Below are positions 22,001 through 33,199 of a stretch of DNA of 64,000 bases, in pieces. The stretch comes from Nereocystis luetkeana. Taxonomy: Eukaryota; Sar; Phaeophyceae; Laminariales; Laminariaceae. Location: the NCBI GenBank assembly GCA_031213475.1, contig JARUPZ010000001.1:21110933-21174932 (forward strand). The letters are read 5' to 3'. The position numbers and the translations under genes were made by a program. The notes under the pieces were generated by a model, which was not told the origin of the DNA, searched no databases, and saw only the letters and a program-made list of their open reading frames with translations. Within the stretch, counting starts at the first letter, position 1. Each line of letters starts with the position of its first letter.

Positions 22001-22797
22001 ACAAACAGACACTCTTTCGTCGGGATTTTTTCCACCAAGTACTCCAGCTTCTGCCAGAAAATACGTTTCAGTTCGGCGTCCTTGGTACAATCAGTTGGAG
22101 CATACGCAACGACGAAATTGACTGCCTCGCATTTGCCAGCCAGCTCAAAGCGCATAGACATTAGCCGCTCGTCAACGAACTGATGAGTATACACAGACTT
22201 ACTGCACAACGATTCCTTGACAGCTAGGCCTACTCCGTACAGCCCTTGCCTGGTGGCTGTCGTTTCCTGTCCTGAACAGAAAACACGATACCCTGCCGCA
22301 CGGAACGTCGTGCTGCCGGACCTCCGAGTTTCTTGCAGGCCAATGAAGTCACAACCGAGTTGCCGTCCCTTCGCCTGTACCCGCTCGTCATGTCCGTACC
22401 CGTTCTTCCCCTTTACAGCCAGGGTGCGCACATTGTAGGTCGCTACCGTCACAAGTGCCTCCTTCTGTCTCTTACGAGCCTCGCGTGCTGCTTTCTTTGC
22501 CAGCCGACGTGAGGCTCGTCCCCGCCTTCTTTTCTTCTTTTTTTGTTTCTTTTTTTTCTCTATGGCGAAAGTGGCTCTCCGTTTCGTAGCCCGGTACGCG
22601 CCTTGGTTTCCGTTGGCTGGGTGCAGCCGTCCCAACCCACGCCGACAATCCCATCCTTCCTGTCGTGCATGCATACCCACGCTGTGGCCAGCCTCTCCAC
22701 TCCACCGGCTGCCCACGTAGCGCTCTCTGCTGTGGTGATGTACCCGTCCCGCCTGAGGGATGAACTCCTCGGCGTCGGGGTTAAGAAGAAAAAACAT
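19066..22797 (-). CDS. LINE endonuclease-reverse transcriptase polyprotein (RTE-like), intact ORF
   Basis: 1,243 codons from the ATG at 22797; a stop codon lies seven codons upstream in frame. Residues 80-113 are a Lys/Arg-rich basic tract, probably nucleic-acid binding or nuclear targeting. Residues 117-385 are an APE-type endonuclease with YNVRT, QETRR, YAPT, MDANA and SDHN motifs. Residues ~630-900 are reverse transcriptase with [12 protein letters not shown] (D762), [11 protein letters not shown] and YADD (885-888). A C-terminal domain of the RRLFFAGGVAR type follows, then a Gly/Arg-rich end. There is no RNase H. One ORF with EN then RT and a simple-repeat tail fits the RTE/BovB group. 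Two oddities: the conserved IDYIL motif reads IAYIL (A343), and NYRGISL reads NYGWISL (G692, W693). The ORF is open but probably impaired. Confidence 0.93.
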   Translation of the reverse strand: MFFLLNPDAEEFIPQAGRVHHHSRERYVGSRWSGEAGHSVGMHARQEGWDCRRGLGRLHPANGNQGAYRATKRRATFAIEKKKKQKKKKRRRGRASRRLAKKAAREARKRQKEALVTVATYNVRTLAVKGKNGYGHDERVQAKGRQLGCDFIGLQETRRSGSTTFRAAGYRVFCSGQETTATRQGLYGVGLAVKESLCSKSVYTHQFVDERLMSMRFELAGKCEAVNFVVAYAPTDCTKDAELKRIFWQKLEYLVEKIPTKECLFVLMDANARTGQRKEGCGDDENRVLGAYGRDVRNDNGRRLLSFATNCKLALTNTFFSTRKGGISHTHNGTGPNDRKRIAYILTRQVHRPRVQDAKVVPQPPAPAKADSDHNILYIKVRLGGHFAPNRQIRRPTKRREFDRQLFMSDGNCRERVVSRIISTLNQPIQPRNTSGMVEIFTTAIIDAVEKEVPPPARRHRRHGWCESAETLAAFMPAWTAREDARQFLRAHPRDRTAWKTLRSACANLQKVIAAGLHAYFEAYLAETERLLANNDQRGFYKHLKSTVGLEGTKARSEQFIRDEDGTILRDKVRIRERWAGFYHKLLNTKSLKLDPTIIHLLPPRPPKLSLEDEPSIDEMTEALKGMSNWKAVGPDGLPVELLKIDHPAFAQRFHNILVNVWLTGEVPQQWKDAIIKVLHKKKDRTDCNNYGWISLVAHAGKVLLKIVASRLSNYCETEELLPEEQCGFRPARSTIDMLFVVRRLQELGRQRKIPLYVCFIDLQKAYDSVDRELLWKVLIRFGVPTKMLIIIRNFHDGMRARVRTDDGELSEWFDVTQGLRQGCVLSPLLFNVFFAAALHVVLVRFTQDEAIVRDLVQLWEAGIVRTGKEEPLACVRRSVWGMLYADDAGIVSKSAEGLAKMMTVIVTVFEAAGLTVSENKTETMVLQTPDRTTLAPPLVIEAAGQRYKQTTQFLYLGGVIHENADLSLEIDRRIRLMRACLKRFGPELYDRTTAPLSLKVRMLKAEVIETLLYGCVTWTLRAEHFAKLRTAHHQVLLRVIGFQRRLHTDHATLSYAKALKMTCCESIETTIRKRRLFFAGGVARQSKERLPNRVMFGTIAGGENLRPGGQCKTWHRCIVQDLREFRATEGSTEVVPLVFGVETALWSTAAKKVGKWYRGILEAAERFMVRWHEAEAEMSRQRRASAVDGAQGNGGGGVNRRSGRKPDQGNAERGGNSRGRRETAVDESRKEMADRVARHQVD

Positions 22798-22990
22798 CAC
22801 CACCACCCCACGCGGTCCTTAAAGCGAGCAGGCCACCAGCCGGACCGCGCAAGGTTCCCTACCTACGTAGTCCGAAGCTCGATGTTCGTGTGACTGTCGC
22901 TAGACCGCTGCAGGTCCTGGCAGACTTCCTCGGCCCACCCCAAGGACGGGGCAGGCCGAAGCAGGCAGGGCGCGACGAAAACTACATGTG
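22798..22990 (-). mobile_element. Probable LINE 5' UTR
   Basis: GC-rich sequence directly upstream of the ATG. The true 5' end cannot be fixed because no second copy extends this far. Confidence 0.4.
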
Positions 22991-23240
22991 CCCGAATATT
23001 GGGAAATCTAAAGCGCCACACTAAAAAGACACTGCTGTAGCTACGTGTGAGTTAGGCCCTATACTGTATCCAAGCATTATGTGAAGCCTGGGTTGTGCGA
23101 GAACGAATCTGGCCAGCAGGACAAAGCTGTAAGACTACGAGAGTGGGGTAAACACATACCTGGTACCAGGTACTTCGTATGATGATGTTCTCGCACTATT
23201 AACAGTAATAAAAAAACATTCCGAACTCCGACCACTTCAA

Positions 23241-23308
23241 ATATGGAAGATTGAAAAATTGCGCGAAGAAAATATCGAAAATATGGACAAAAAGCTCTCC
23301 GATAAGAA
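23241..23308 (+). mobile_element. Half copy of the ATCGGAGAGC MITE
   Basis: ATGGAAGATTGAAAAATTGCG leads to AGCTCTCCGATAAGAA, as in 24806-24939. The left terminus is missing. Confidence 0.7.
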
Positions 23309-23310
23309 TC

Positions 23311-23402
23311 TCTTAGGACCCCAGCCCCGTTTTGGGGACAAACTACTTATAACTAGAGTGCTTTGTCCCCACGTATGGGAGTGCGGTGCTAAAGGGGTTA
23401 AT
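23311..23402. mobile_element. Truncated piggyBac-like MITE
   Basis: TTAGGACCCCAGCCCCGTTT ... GGTGCTAAAGGGGTTAA matches 14932-15028. The left TTAACCCC end is lost where it meets the other MITE; the right TTAA remains. Confidence 0.75.
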
Positions 23403-24805
23403 AGGCTGTAGTTAAAATGCATCTCGATTGGGGAAAACAAACAAGTCTATACCAGGCACAAACTAAATAGTGCAGTAACAGTACGTGTAAGAGAAACGGC
23501 ACTACTACCGAGATACCCGATACCAGGTATGAAATACCATCCCGTATCAAGGGCATCAAATGACACACTGAAAGTGTTCATGCTGTATTATTCCAGGCAC
23601 AACCGAAACGGAAACAAAAGGACAAAAAATAAAGGAGAATTACCATGTACATCGCTACATAGTACTTGAGGTGTGCGTGAACACAAGAATGCCGAAGCAG
23701 CGAATCGTACATTACCTATTTAGGACAGCGCTTACAATGGCTCACCACAAAGGACCGTAGGATGCGTGGTACATTGGTCAGTCTGGGCATGAACTTGGGC
23801 CGAGAGTGTGAACGTGGCATATATATACGCCCAGCATAGAGCATAGAGCGAGCTACATACTGTAGAACGCTAGAAAGTAAACCAAACTTTGGGATGAAAA
23901 CAGGCGCTTGCTACAATGTGCCGGGATGACCCTGGAGGGTTGGCTTCTATCCGGAACGCTTTTCCGGTAGAAAGTATGACTGCTCTTCTAGAACATAAAC
24001 ATAAATTCTAAGCGGTGGACACGAGATACACAAGGCCAATCAAACTGAGGAGAGTAAACCGGGTATTTTCCGATAGAATAACGAACCCTCTCCTTAGCAC
24101 GCATACTCATGCGCCGCCTTAGTTCGCTTACGCGGTGAACGGAGAGTCAACCGAGCTTGACTCTGCGTAAGTACCCGACACGGTTCCCAGTGACGGCTGG
24201 GCATCGTAACCGCTCGAGTGCTGCACTGCTGTCCATGTACATAAGTTTGACCCTAATTTCCAAGTGCTTCGTCCCCACAATGGGAGGGTTGTAAAGAGGC
24301 CACATGACATATGTATGTGCCCGATGCTCAAACTAAAGGTTCCTTAAATTTGCGAACGCAATCGAGTAGTTGTTACGCATCCCTGTTTTATCGCCCGTCT
24401 CCGAACGTGGGGTGACCCGCCTGATCGGAGAGGAACGGTTGTAGGAATTCTAAATTGCATGACAAATAAATGCTGGAAAACATTCTGTAGTCATAGTGTA
24501 ACCGAACAGGATACCTTACTATTTGACAGCCAGTGTTGAAGAAACGAATCGAAAGGTGTGATTAGAATAAGCTATAGGCAGTAGATGGTTTCCGTTCAGC
24601 GGGGGTGGTTGTCGCCACCTTTCTACAACTACTTTCACAAAAACCGTTATGCAAGGGGTACGATCTGGAAGTAAGTGGTGGCGGATGAACGATGTTTGAG
24701 GACTCATGATTTGTTTTAACACGAAAAGGTCTCACCAGTGGACACTGTTCGGGTTGGGGGGGTGGCGTGAACGTCAGTGCCTTCAAACGTGTTACTTAGG
24801 TTCAT

Positions 24806-24939
24806 TCTTATCGGAGAGCGTTTTTTACAAAATTTCCAAAGTTTGGACATAATCGGAGATATGTATCAATATACGGAGGCGTTCTGAAATTGCGCGGAAC
24901 AAATGTCGAAAAATTGGAAAAAAAGCTCTCCGATAAGAA
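24806..24939. mobile_element. MITE with TTCTTATCGGAGAGC TIRs, complete copy
   Basis: 134 bp. The termini are TTCTTATCGGAGAGC and its exact reverse complement GCTCTCCGATAAGAA, followed by T/A-rich arms. Related pieces occur at 1951, 23241 and 50841. Confidence 0.85.
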
Positions 24940-24942
24940 AGA

Positions 24943-25222
24943 CCCTTACTCGGAGTCATGCCAGTACTTGGGGGGGTGGCGTGAACGTCAGAACCTTCTA
25001 ACGACTTACTTCTTCGGAGTCAAACGTCAGTACCTTCTAACGACTTACTTACTCGGAGTCACGTCAGTACCTTCAAACGACTGTACTTATTCGGAGTCAA
25101 ACGTCAGTACCTTTAAACGACTTACCTACTCGGAGTCACGTCAGTACCTTCAAACGGCTTACTTATTCAGAGTCAAACGTCAGTACCTTCAAACGACTCA
25201 CTTATTCGGAGTCAAATAGCTA
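24943..25222 (+). repeat. 38/39-bp minisatellite with 77-bp higher-order period
   Basis: CGGAGTC recurs at 25015, 25054, 25092, 25131, 25169 (CAGAGTC) and 25208. Units alternate between GTCAAACGTCAGTACC and GTCACGTCAGTACC, giving a two-unit higher-order repeat. A less regular unit precedes it at ~24950. Confidence 0.88.
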
Positions 25223-26999
25223 CCTTGGCTAGTGAGCCATTTCACAGTAGGGGTGCACCAAACGTTCCCGAGCGAAGTTTCACACACAGCTTGCAAAGAT
25301 GAGTTCCGACGAAATCCTCGATTGCACAGCAGGTGTTTATACTTTATCAGTATGTCAAAATGTGATACCCGTACCCAGAGACTAGAGACATCTGGACAGA
25401 CCTCAGAGTGGCAGACGGGTGCTAATATACGCAGAAACGTGTGTTGAAGGAAGGTACAGTGATGCACGTCTGCTAAAGGTACGTGAAGGTTTTCAATATC
25501 GACAGTCCAGTACGCGAGTGCGTCGAGGCGGCATGCTGCATCCAACGCACGACGCCAGACCAGCGCCTACGCTCGAGCAGGAACGCCGGTTCGAATCCTG
25601 ATAGCCGCAACGCGCGGGCGAACCTCGACGCTCTCACGCCTGGACTCGATGACGAGTCCTTGGATACGAGGCGCGACAATTCCGTGGCGGAGAGACAGCG
25701 GACGTTCTGGGGGCTGAGAGGGATGCTCAAAAGGCGGCGGGGGGAAAGAGCCGCAGAAGGGCGCAGCAAAACGCGGCAGTGGATGATATAGCATCGCGCC
25801 ATTTTCAAGTTAGATGCACGGAGACGCAGTCGCAGTCGTGACCGCCGTCGCAGTCACGACCGCCGTCGCAGTCACGACCACCGTCGCAGAAGCGCCACGC
25901 GGGAGCGCAACCGTAGTAGCAGCGACCGAGCACGGCAACGTGAACTCGCGGGGCGATGGGCAGTCAGGACCACCGCCGCCGCCGCGGAGGGAGCGGCAAC
26001 AGCCGACCCGGCAGGAAGAGGAGGAGGAGGAGGAAGAGGAGGAGACGCAGGATCCGCAACAGTAGCGCCAGCCGCTGCAGTACCAGAAGCAACAGCAGCA
26101 ACAGCAGCAGTACAAGCAGAAGTAGTCGTCGCAGCAGCCGTAACAGCAGCAGCGCCCGGCAGAAAGGAGAAGCTGAGGGCGTAGGAGCCGCATCGGGGAT
26201 GTCCGTACAGTGCCAAAGCTTGTTAAGCGGCTAATGGATAAGGAAGGACGCGGCAGCCGGTTCGTCGGGGAAGTGAGGGAGGAAACTGCCACGCTGTTAC
26301 CGGGTAGTTGCCGGGATACCGGCTTTGTGCCGACGATAGTTATGCATCGGGCAGGGGGGGTGTTGCAGCGCTACGGGCTCCATAAGTCGCCCAGGAGGGC
26401 GACAGGGTATTCTGTGATGTACATCGACTGACCTGACCAGTGACGTATGGAGGGTGCATCGTTTAAGACAGCGATAAGGCTGTAGAATGGCTCGATGTCA
26501 TATCGACGTAGGAATACTATGGAGTATCCCCGGCCGGGAAAGCCATTGTATGGGTCATGGAAACCCCGTATCGGCTGTAGTGGTCGATACGGGTGCTCTG
26601 TGGCGCTACCTGGCGTTAGTCAATCCCACCAAAGTGAAGCAATAAACAAGTCAAACCATATCCGGTTCACACACCGTGCATGAGTATTGTCTATCACTTG
26701 CCTGTCTGTGACTCCCACGACGCATTTGCTGAGTAATACCAACACTAGACTCTGTGGAGTCTGGCAACCTCGTGGCCAGAGCGCAACACTCGACTGCGTG
26801 ACGGATAAATACCGCCACTCGACTCCGAGGCGTCTGGCCACCTCGTGGCCAGAGAGGCTTTACGAGCGAGGTACAGAGGAAATCCCGTTCAGGACTCTCT
26901 CAACGAACGACAACAGCTGGCTATCGAGGTGAGATCGAGCCAACAGCGGCCCCAAGAGGGGGCCAAGCTGTAACACTATCGACGTCTGCACCGTGTCCT
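25223..26999. other. Unassigned DNA, partly simple-sequence
   Basis: 25,815-26,160 is a degenerate trinucleotide tract (CAGTCACGACCGCCGTCG units, then GAGGAG and CAGCAG runs). Frames crossing it are Arg/Ser- or Thr/Ala-rich and low complexity. No supported gene. A GTGGCCAGAG motif recurs at ~26770 and ~26845. Confidence 0.45.
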
Positions 27000-28520
27000 T
27001 CACGCTCGAGACAGGAGGTGGCGGTGAGTTGTGTTCTGTGCTTCGCTGTTGCTGTTTTTGTTGTTTGCTCCCTATGTCTACCGCCGCGGCTGCTGTTGTT
27101 GTTAGTCCCCTATGTCTACCGCCGCGGCTGCTGTTGTCGAGTTTTTTCCACACTCCTTGCCATGTGTATTTGTATTAATACGAGAACATGACTTGTTGGC
27201 GCAGCCCTTTGCTGCTGCTACTGCTGCTGCTGCTTCTGCTATAGTAACCCCGCGCGCCTACCCTCCCTGATGCTGCTTTTCTCGTTTCACGTTGGTTTAT
27301 GTAGTCGTCGTTCGCGTTGTTGCTGTTGTAGGCACCTTTGAGTCAGTGCTTACCGCCGCTGTTGCTGCTGTTGACGTTGTTGCTGTTCCCGCACGTTGTC
27401 GACCTCCAGCACTCAATGTACAACCAAGATATCTTTGCCCTTGTCTTTTATACACGAGCTCACACCGAGATATGTGGGTATAGTACGCGTATTGGCTGCT
27501 GCTGCCGCTGCTACTGCCGTTCTTCCGTACAGCCTGCGTTCCTTTCCACACCGAGACTGGTGTCTACCTTCGCTGTTGCTGCTGTTGTTTAACTGATATG
27601 TTGTTGGTGGTGGTGTTGTTGCTGTTCCCGCACGTAGTCGACCTTCAACACTAAATCCAAGACAAACACGTACTAATTTCCATAATGCCATTTGTTTATG
27701 CGCTACTGCGCCTACTGCCATTGGCTTTTTTTGTGCTGCTGCGGATGCTACTACCGTTGTTGTTTACAGCCTGCGTTCGTTTTCACAACAGTGTCTACCG
27801 CCGCTGCTGCTATTATTGTTGCTGCTGCTGTTGTTGGCGTTGTTGCTGCTCCCGCGGTTGCTGTTGTTGAGGTTTTTCCACACTTGCAATATTTATTTGT
27901 GATAAGAGACACGGCTTGGTGGAGCAGCCCACTGCTGCTACTGCTGCTGCTCCTGCTGCCTATCTTTTCCCTGCTACTGTAACCCCACGGGTCTACCGCC
28001 CCTGATGATGCATTTGTTGTTTGTGTAGTTGTAGTCGTCGTCGTGTTGCTGAAGTACGCGTCTATCGCCGCTGCTGCTGTTGCTGTTTACGCTGTTGTTG
28101 TTGGCGTTGTTGCTGTTCCCGCACGCGAGAACTCGACTTGGTGGCGCAGCCTGCTGCTGCTCTTTTTCCTGCTGCTGTAACCACGCGCGCCTATCATCCC
28201 TGATGCTAATTTGGTTGTGTACGCAGTCGTCGTTCGCGTTGTTGCCCCTGTAGGCAGCTTTGAGGCAGTGTTTGCCGCCGCTGCTGCTGCAGCTGTTGTC
28301 TGTGTTGCTGTTGTTGGCGTTGTTGCTATTCCCGCATGTTGTCGACCTTCAGCACGAAATACAAGACACAAATACCTACTAGGCACTAATTTCGAGTTTG
28401 TTTTTGCACACTATAACCCAACCATTTAAGCCAGTTTATTTTCATGATATGAGCTCACACCGAGACAGGGGTATAGTACGCGTACTGCCATTTGTATGTG
28501 CGCTGCTGCTACCGTTGTAG
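27000..28520 (+). repeat. Degenerate GCT/GTT-rich array with larger repeated blocks
   Basis: The segment is dominated by imperfect GCTGTTG/GCTGCTG runs. Longer blocks repeat: CGTTCGCGTTGTTG...CTTTGAGKCAGTG...GTTGTCGACCT near 27310 and 28230, and GTAACC(A/C)CGCGCGCCTA near 27245 and 28180. Frames are Leu/Val/Cys-rich and carry no recognisable protein. Confidence 0.75.
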
Positions 28521-31500
28521 TGGGCTTTATACGTCCTCGTTGACAAGCCGACACACATGGTACCTGTACGGAATCATCCAAAGAAGTCGATATTATTCAG
28601 GAACAATGCCGTCTGCAACATTTGACGTCAAGGGCACACCACCATGACGGTCGGGACAGAACTTGGACCCTGGAAAATTAGTATTTCCCAGCAACGGCAC
28701 TGCGACGTGGCGTTGATCTAACGTCATGCGAGAACCGCAGAAACAAGACCGTCAATGCCTGCCACATAACGTGAGAAAATGTATCGCAGGCGTCTATCCC
28801 ACTGTTTGGTCCAGGTTGTACGTAGCTGACACAGGTGGAACGGAATGTAATTTTTCCACTGTATTTGTGAACACGCGTAGGTATGTCGTACGCACGCACA
28901 CCAGACATAATTACAATGTCTCGCTACGTGTGCCATTGATGTAGGTGGACTGTATACGAGTATATGGGTTGATACGGGAGTATATTCAGAGGAATTCCAG
29001 TTGAGGGCACAGGAGTACCCCATTTTGTAAAAGGGCCACTGAAGCTAGCTCATCGAAGTGGGACGTGACAACCAGGTTTCCGTGTAGTCTTGACATCACA
29101 CGATTTTCATAAAGGCGACAACTAGCGCTTCCAATGCCCGGGTTGATTTCCCATCTAATCATGATAGAGAACCAACTCGTAGGTGAGGAACTACGAATCA
29201 GAGACGAAACAACGGAATACAACCCAAGAATGGAGAACATACTATCCATTACCACCACGCATTCGTACCGGATTCGGCAATCTTAACACGCGCACGCCAG
29301 TAGCCTGATCTTGTACATTGAAATGATAAATCTGTTTTGATACCGCCTTGAATGAATATAAAAGCCCGGTGTATACCGGGGTTCAGGTATTGGGATAGTA
29401 TTTGTAGCACTTGAGAGGGGTATCTTAGATGGAAGGCGAGGGGATTCCCCTGCGAGGCACAAGCTTGGCTCCCAGTCTCCACGTGCATAAAATATATAAA
29501 GCTGCTCTTCTTCTATATCGAAGCAAACAAGACACGTGGGTACCAACGGTTGCCGGCTTAATAGGGGCAAACGTGTCCATGGATACAAAGTGTCCCGACC
29601 TCTGATATTAACAAGTGGCGTCGATGACAGGATGTGGGTCGTAAATCGTTAGTTCGAATATCACGTCCACCATGAAATCGTTCTATCAAATATGGTGAGT
29701 GTCTTAATGTCAAGAATCTGAAACAAACATTTCTGGATAGCAAAAAGGAATATCGTGGTGGTGGCATGTCGACTCTATATCCGGTCCGTCCTGGGGGTGC
29801 AGAGTTTGATCGGACCCATGTTAGGTAGGCGGTTGGTTAATTCTTTACCGATAGCCCAATGGACTAAGACCTTGCAAAATATATCGGGAACTGGCTGACT
29901 GGAACATAGAAGAAAAAATGAGGAAAGCTGTTTGAATACGCTTGCTGTATAACGTGGCCTATGTAACCACGCGGCGTGCCCCTATGGCGTAGATCGAGGA
30001 GAGAAAACCAAATACTTGTACAATAAACCAAGCACAACACACACCAGGTGGATCAATACCGATCTGTCAGAGACCTCACCACATAAACCACACACAGGAG
30101 GTAAGCCGCACCACGATTGTCACCGTCTGCACCGCTCACATATAGACAGGCAGTATCGATATCATCAAAGCCTGGGCCGTATCATTAACATCAGCGACTG
30201 CTCCCGGAGGAGCAGCTCCATCCCTCCATCCACGAGGCATACTAAATAATGCCCCGATACGTAATACGAAACCCCACAACACATGAACCCTCCAATATCC
30301 GTAGACCTATATCAAGCTACCGCATACCACAAACAAAACCATGGCTGGAGCACGGAAACAAAATTCGGCAAAAACGAAGCAAATCAGACACGCAGTACAA
30401 CGAATGCGGACGGAAGGTTCCCGAACTATGCCAGAAATGAGAAGGTAAACTTGAATATGCAGCACGGCAGTTGAAGGAAAGTGCTCGATGCTGCAGCCGG
30501 CATAGGTTTTGAGTGTGAAAGGAGTCTTCTCCACACGGTCTGTGACTCCTTGCTTGTACGGAGTGTGGACCAATGCATGATACTAATGGTGCCACGTGAC
30601 GAGGCGAGAGCCTTCCTGAAGCAGTGAAACCCAGACAGCATACCTTCAGAGCTCAGGGTGATAGCCCGACCGGAGAGATGCGATGTGGAAACGATATCAT
30701 ATTGGAAAATTGTAAATAGGTTTGAGAGTACGCTCCTCCCTATCCGGCGAAAAAGATAGTGCGGCGCGTCAGAGTTCCGTTTTTATCCTTTCGTGGTAAA
30801 CGAGCTATCGATTGCGATCAAACTCTTGCCCACAAGACTTCCTCAGCCCGATCGAAGTTTTTAGAGCTCCTCTAGCCCTCACACGAATACGTCGACTGTA
30901 CTTGAACTAAATATCCGTTTGAACCTTGTAGGAAGTTGCTCTCTTGGAGATCATATAGAGTCAAAAACAAAAAACCAACACAGTACAATTCTTACCGTGG
31001 GATGAGTCTTTGTTTATAATGGCGCCCTTACCGCTGTCATGAAACCCTACAGCCAGGGACAAAAAAAGAGAGAAATATTGTGAAAGAAAAATATGTAATG
31101 CGTCTCGCAAACAAACCAGCCCCGATTTCATCCAAAGGCAACGCGCCACAAAAAACACGAACGTCGTCAGAGTAAATCGAAGGTAGAGGGGGTGAAGGAA
31201 ATGCCGCTCTATTGGTATTCCGTCGACAACGAGGGTAGCGGCTGCACCGCGCGCTCTTCAGACGATACTCTGCAAGCAGTAAAATTCCCAAACAAGACCT
31301 GACACACCATGTTTGTGCATAGCGTCCATTTCGAACGTAGCCCCGCGTCAGTTGGAATAACAGTTACAGAGCACTGCCAAGTGCGAATTGCAGCATGTGA
31401 TTTCCCTGTGAAATATTCACATGAGTCTACCGTTGAGACACGCATACCAGCGAACACTGTGGATTTGAGACCTTCGTCGGCAACGAAGTATGTCTCGTGT

Positions 31501-33199
31501 ACCAGGATGATACCACACATATAAAACACACATTAATCGTGCACCACCGAAACCAATATATCATGAGTCGTACAACGTACGTACCATATACATCCGTTGT
31601 ACCAATTTCAGATGAAGGCGAAGAGACCAGACACAGTACGATGGCGTGATGAAAACAAGTCGATACACCAAGCTAGACCGTACGCCATAAACAAAATACC
31701 CTAGATCTGCAAGAAGGAGGCGTGGGGATACCAAATATATCGAAGTAACAGTGACTATGAACACGGCAGTGTACCACAACAACGAATGCAAATGAGGAAC
31801 GAAATATAACACTTTCTAGCAGACGGTCAGCAGTTTGGAAAATGGCTTTCAAGGGGGCCTAAGGCGTGTAAGGATGTACAACAACGAAATTAACTACGGA
31901 AGGGAAATGAACACACGCGTAGAACACCCACTACACTACACCCACAGTCTACGGGGTGGGGGGGGGAAATCGTGACGTAGTCGAATTTTCCATACACCCT
32001 CGCATTCGCACAGTGAGGAGAGAACGCAAGACATGTTTTATCACACGACGCTGACGTTATTTGGAGCAAGCGCAAATCCCCGTGAGGTGTTCATCGGGTC
32101 TCACGTAGGGTCGGCTGTACCCTACTAGGAAGAGTGTTTGACTCCGATGGTTCGTACATGGAAGATAGCATCGCAGATAAAAATTGTTATTAATAGCGGT
32201 TGGTTGTGGCTATATCCAGGCGCCATAATTGTTTCATCATGGAGCAGCTTAGTGAGTACTACAGTGCCATGCACTTCTTACCTGGTAATATATTCTTTCT
32301 GAGGACATGACGTTCTACACGTCGAATGCAGTGACTACACTCAACCGTATCGATAGCGAACGAGAAAAAAACGAAGATCACACTGTCTACGTCGTTGTTA
32401 CCAACAGGGATCAAGCCACCCTGTATCTATACAATCATAACTAAACAATACACCACCTACGCGTCAGCGGCGGCATTACAAAACCTACTGAAAAAACAAT
32501 ACATATATATATATTGCCTGCTGGGTGTGGGTGAAGGGGGGAGTACTCATTTGTTGCTTGCCTTAGTCATTCGACAATGGGCCACGCATCCCACTCGAGA
32601 GGGAAGGGGGGGGGAGGGGTCAAGCAGGTCAAAGCGGCCCTAGGATAGACACGTTCAACCGCAGAGGGCACACAACATCTAACTGAAGGCCACGCCCGCA
32701 TTCAGTATTTTCAGCAGGTCGCCATCACCCCGACTCTTCTCCCCTACGCGCTCACATGGCACTGCCCTCCCGCGTACTTGTGCTATCGTCATGCTATACT
32801 GGGGTGCGAACGAGGGAAAAAATATCCTACGGGTATGAGTTCACGCGCGGTCCGACGTTGTACCTGGTCAATCACTAACCTATCGGTGAAGCAAACAGAC
32901 TATGGTATTTGAAGGTACTCTGACACAAGGTTCACCGAGGGAAACGTTTGTTTTCTTCATTCGAGGCGTGGTGCTGTAGTGGTAGCACCTATTATTTTCT
33001 GAGGCTCGCGTCTCAGAACGCTGAATACCCCACCAAAGACCTGGTTTTGCCGGAGCTGCAAAGCAATATATATCCCGACTACTGCTGTAGTGCAGACAGT
33101 CCCGGTTTAGTGTTTAACGGGTGTTCGGTCAAGCAACCCGACCAGTCAAAACGGATTATTTTAGGATAATGGTGTTACTCCTACCCTAGCCAACACCGG
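28521..33199. other. Long gene-poor stretch
   Basis: 4.7 kb with no supported gene, RNA gene or repeat family. Frames stay below about 110 codons and overlap on both strands. The C- or G-rich spots near 31955 and 32605 are simple sequence. Confidence 0.5.

Larger units (their letters stand above)
22991..24805. other. Intergenic DNA with MITE remnants
   Basis: Apart from two MITE pieces (23241-23308 and 23311-23402), nothing is assigned. A palindromic TACCTGGTACCAGGTA lies at 23157. Confidence 0.5.

Noticed and set aside
19199-22893. Plus-strand frames of up to 226 codons
   Set aside because: Antisense to the intact LINE ORF; similar shadows occur over copy 3.
25525-25612. tRNA-like segment with GGTTCGAATCC
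   Set aside because: The T-stem has mismatches, there is no convincing A box or D arm, and acceptor pairing is partial.
32960-33040. GTGCTGTAGTGGTAGCACC resembling a tRNA-Gly 5' half
   Set aside because: No T-arm or B box follows at the right distance and no cloverleaf could be drawn.
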